NCBI GenBank assembly: GCA_945829225.1
Contig: CALZTY010000015.1
Location: forward strand, 1-47,200
Reading direction: 5' to 3'
Origin: an uncultured Bacteroidales bacterium
GTDB lineage: Bacteria; Bacteroidota; Bacteroidia; Bacteroidales; Muribaculaceae
Length of the DNA stretch: 47,200 bases
Shown: in pieces, positions 46,018 through 47,200 of the stretch
How the letters are laid out: the number at the start of each line of letters is the position of its first letter
Position numbering within the stretch: position 1 is the stretch's first letter
Translations under genes and position numbers: made by a program
Notes under the pieces: model-generated
Seen by the model: the letters and a program-made list of their open reading frames with translations, nothing else
Databases searched by the model: none
Told to the model about the DNA's origin: nothing

Positions 46018-47198
46018 TTGGTGTTAAATCGCGGTGCTACAACATCTTGTGCCCACTGCAGGCGGTCATAGCCTTTGACGTTGATATAGTCTGCGCTGTT
46101 GAATACTCGTGTCGATAGCCCCGAGGTGTTGTACATGGGCCAACTGTCCCATAATTTCGCCGTGGCGGCATGATAGATAACCACCTGGTTCATTGCCTCG
46201 TGCCAGCGAGTCGCCATTTCGGCATCGACGGCATCGCGCTGTATCAATGCCTCGACATATTCGCCGAAATCAAGGTAATATCCTTGGCGCACCGATGCCG
46301 AGCCATAGTAGTTGGTGACCGGCGATAGCGGATGCTCGGGCGAGGTGATACAGTATATCGCCTTGGTGGCGGCTGCCAATTCGTCGAGCCCCTCGGTGGC
46401 TACCACCGAGATGGCGCAGGTGCGGTCCTCGGCAATGGGTAGACTATTGTAATGTGTGTAGGTGTTGGTCGCCGCTTGTATCAGCGAGGCGCGGTCGCCC
46501 TTGCATAGCAAGGGGAGGTTCTTGTCGTAGGGCATGCCGTCAAGGGGTATCTCGGATTGCGTCGCTACAACATATTCGGCACAGTTGCGCAACTCGTACA
46601 TCACCTCTACTGAGCCCATCAAGCAACAGTCGAAATAAATATAGTCAAAACCTTTTCCTTCAATAACTTTGCTCAAGGTAGTGGTGTTCATCTTGTGACC
46701 TCCGTGCAAGCCGAAGGATAGGGTGCTGATATCTGTATCGTCGCTGCTGTCCTCGAGCCATCCATTGGCATGGCTCCACAGCACGATGCCGTAATCTTTT
46801 GCCGGGGCTATGCTCTGCACGTCATCAATGACTTCGGTCATAAATGACGCAGTCGTCGAGTAGCCGGGACCGTATGTCTTGAGCGTCTTGAAGCCCGTGC
46901 CGGTGAGTTCCATAAGGCTCGAACCGCTATATGTGGCGTGCATAACCAGCCAGCGCACATTCGCAGGCTTTTCGGGCAATGCTTTCTTCATCTCATCGAG
47001 GTCGGCTGAGTCGTTGGCTTGCACCTTCTCGCCACCCTCATATCCGGGCTGCCCGAGGCTGTTCGCCGCTACCATATACACCAATACGGTGCGCTCTATT
47101 GGCACAACGGGTTGTGGCTCTTCGTGCTCGTTGCTGCAACTGCTCATCGTGAGCAAGGTCGCTATTATCGTTAATATGATAGGTTTAAAATTATTCAC
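46014..47198 (-). CDS. Clostripain-family (C11) cysteine peptidase lipoprotein
   Basis: An approximately 394-residue lipoprotein with a signal peptide and lipobox (TMSSCS, Cys21). The C11 peptidase domain has the catalytic His in LWSHANGW and the catalytic Cys in YIYFDCCLMG, typical of the family, which cleaves after basic residues. The N-terminal start is at the window edge: the first codon seen is GTG (47198-47196), and the gene could begin a little further upstream. It is probably at the outer surface or periplasm. It heads the clostripain-mscS-recJ-recQ run. Confidence 0.85.
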   Translation of the reverse strand: MNNFKPIILTIIATLLTMSSCSNEHEEPQPVVPIERTVLVYMVAANSLGQPGYEGGEKVQANDSADLDEMKKALPEKPANVRWLVMHATYSGSSLMELTGTGFKTLKTYGPGYSTTASFMTEVIDDVQSIAPAKDYGIVLWSHANGWLEDSSDDTDISTLSFGLHGGHKMNTTTLSKVIEGKGFDYIYFDCCLMGSVEVMYELRNCAEYVVATQSEIPLDGMPYDKNLPLLCKGDRASLIQAATNTYTHYNSLPIAEDRTCAISVVATEGLDELAAATKAIYCITSPEHPLSPVTNYYGSASVRQGYYLDFGEYVEALIQRDAVDAEMATRWHEAMNQVVIYHAATAKLWDSWPMYNTSGLSTRVFNSADYINVKGYDRLQWAQDVVAPRFNTK

Positions 47199-47200
47199 CT

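Overview
The window looks like a chromosomal core region of a Bacteroidota member, most likely Bacteroidales and plausibly a moderately GC-rich Muribaculaceae-like gut lineage. The signs are: repeated -7 boxes of the Bacteroidota type (TAnnTTTG) upstream of genes, weak or absent Shine-Dalgarno sequences, a fused MurF-alanine racemase, an RprX/RprY-type two-component pair, a GSCFA protein, a FISUMP domain, a PorE-like OmpA lipoprotein and a gyrA-TPR gene pair. The family placement is inference. I see no phage, transposase, integrase or CRISPR array.

Layout. 1-81: the 3' end of a tRNA and its terminator. 151-1988 (+): trpS and a deacetylase-like lipoprotein. 4451-1985 (-): thioesterase, dprA, nucleoside phosphorylase. 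4562-6331 (+): transmembrane Ser/Thr kinase with an extracytoplasmic FISUMP domain, followed by a palindromic element and short tandem repeats (6383-6575). 7067-6591 (-) and 7128-8165 (+): a small HsdR_N-type protein and holA, diverging from a symmetric promoter. 10543-8174 (-): class A penicillin-binding protein. 10668-11756 (+): GT4 glycosyltransferase, separated by a bidirectional terminator from rprX-rprY (14052-11806, -). 14268-15917 (+): class I fumarase. 16093-19039 (+): ThiE-like protein, flippase-like membrane protein and NfeD in a tightly overlapping operon. 19073-23040 (+): MORN/Sel1 protein, kdsB, M16-like protein. 28147-23044 (-): PorE-like lipoprotein, GSCFA protein, MurF-Alr. 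29215-28292 (-): a secreted protein flanked by two near-identical terminators. 33160-29353 (-): gyrA and a TPR protein. 33323-41261 (+): a nine-gene same-strand run, rmlD, prfC, trmN6, CPBP protease, acyltransferase, HAD phosphatase, gmd, fcl. 47198-41252 (-): clostripain-like lipoprotein, MscS channel, recJ, recQ.

Functionally, most genes are housekeeping: aminoacylation, translation termination, tRNA modification, DNA replication and recombination (holA, gyrA, dprA, recJ, recQ), cell-wall synthesis (class A PBP, MurF-Alr), LPS and surface-sugar precursors (kdsB, rmlD, gmd, fcl) and central metabolism (fumarase). The accessory interest lies in the FISUMP kinase and the repeats after it, the degenerate ThiE and M16 proteins, the MORN/Sel1 protein, the PorE-GSCFA-MurF/Alr coupling and the secreted gene bracketed by duplicated terminators. 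I did not find a clearly novel multi-gene defence or mobile system here.
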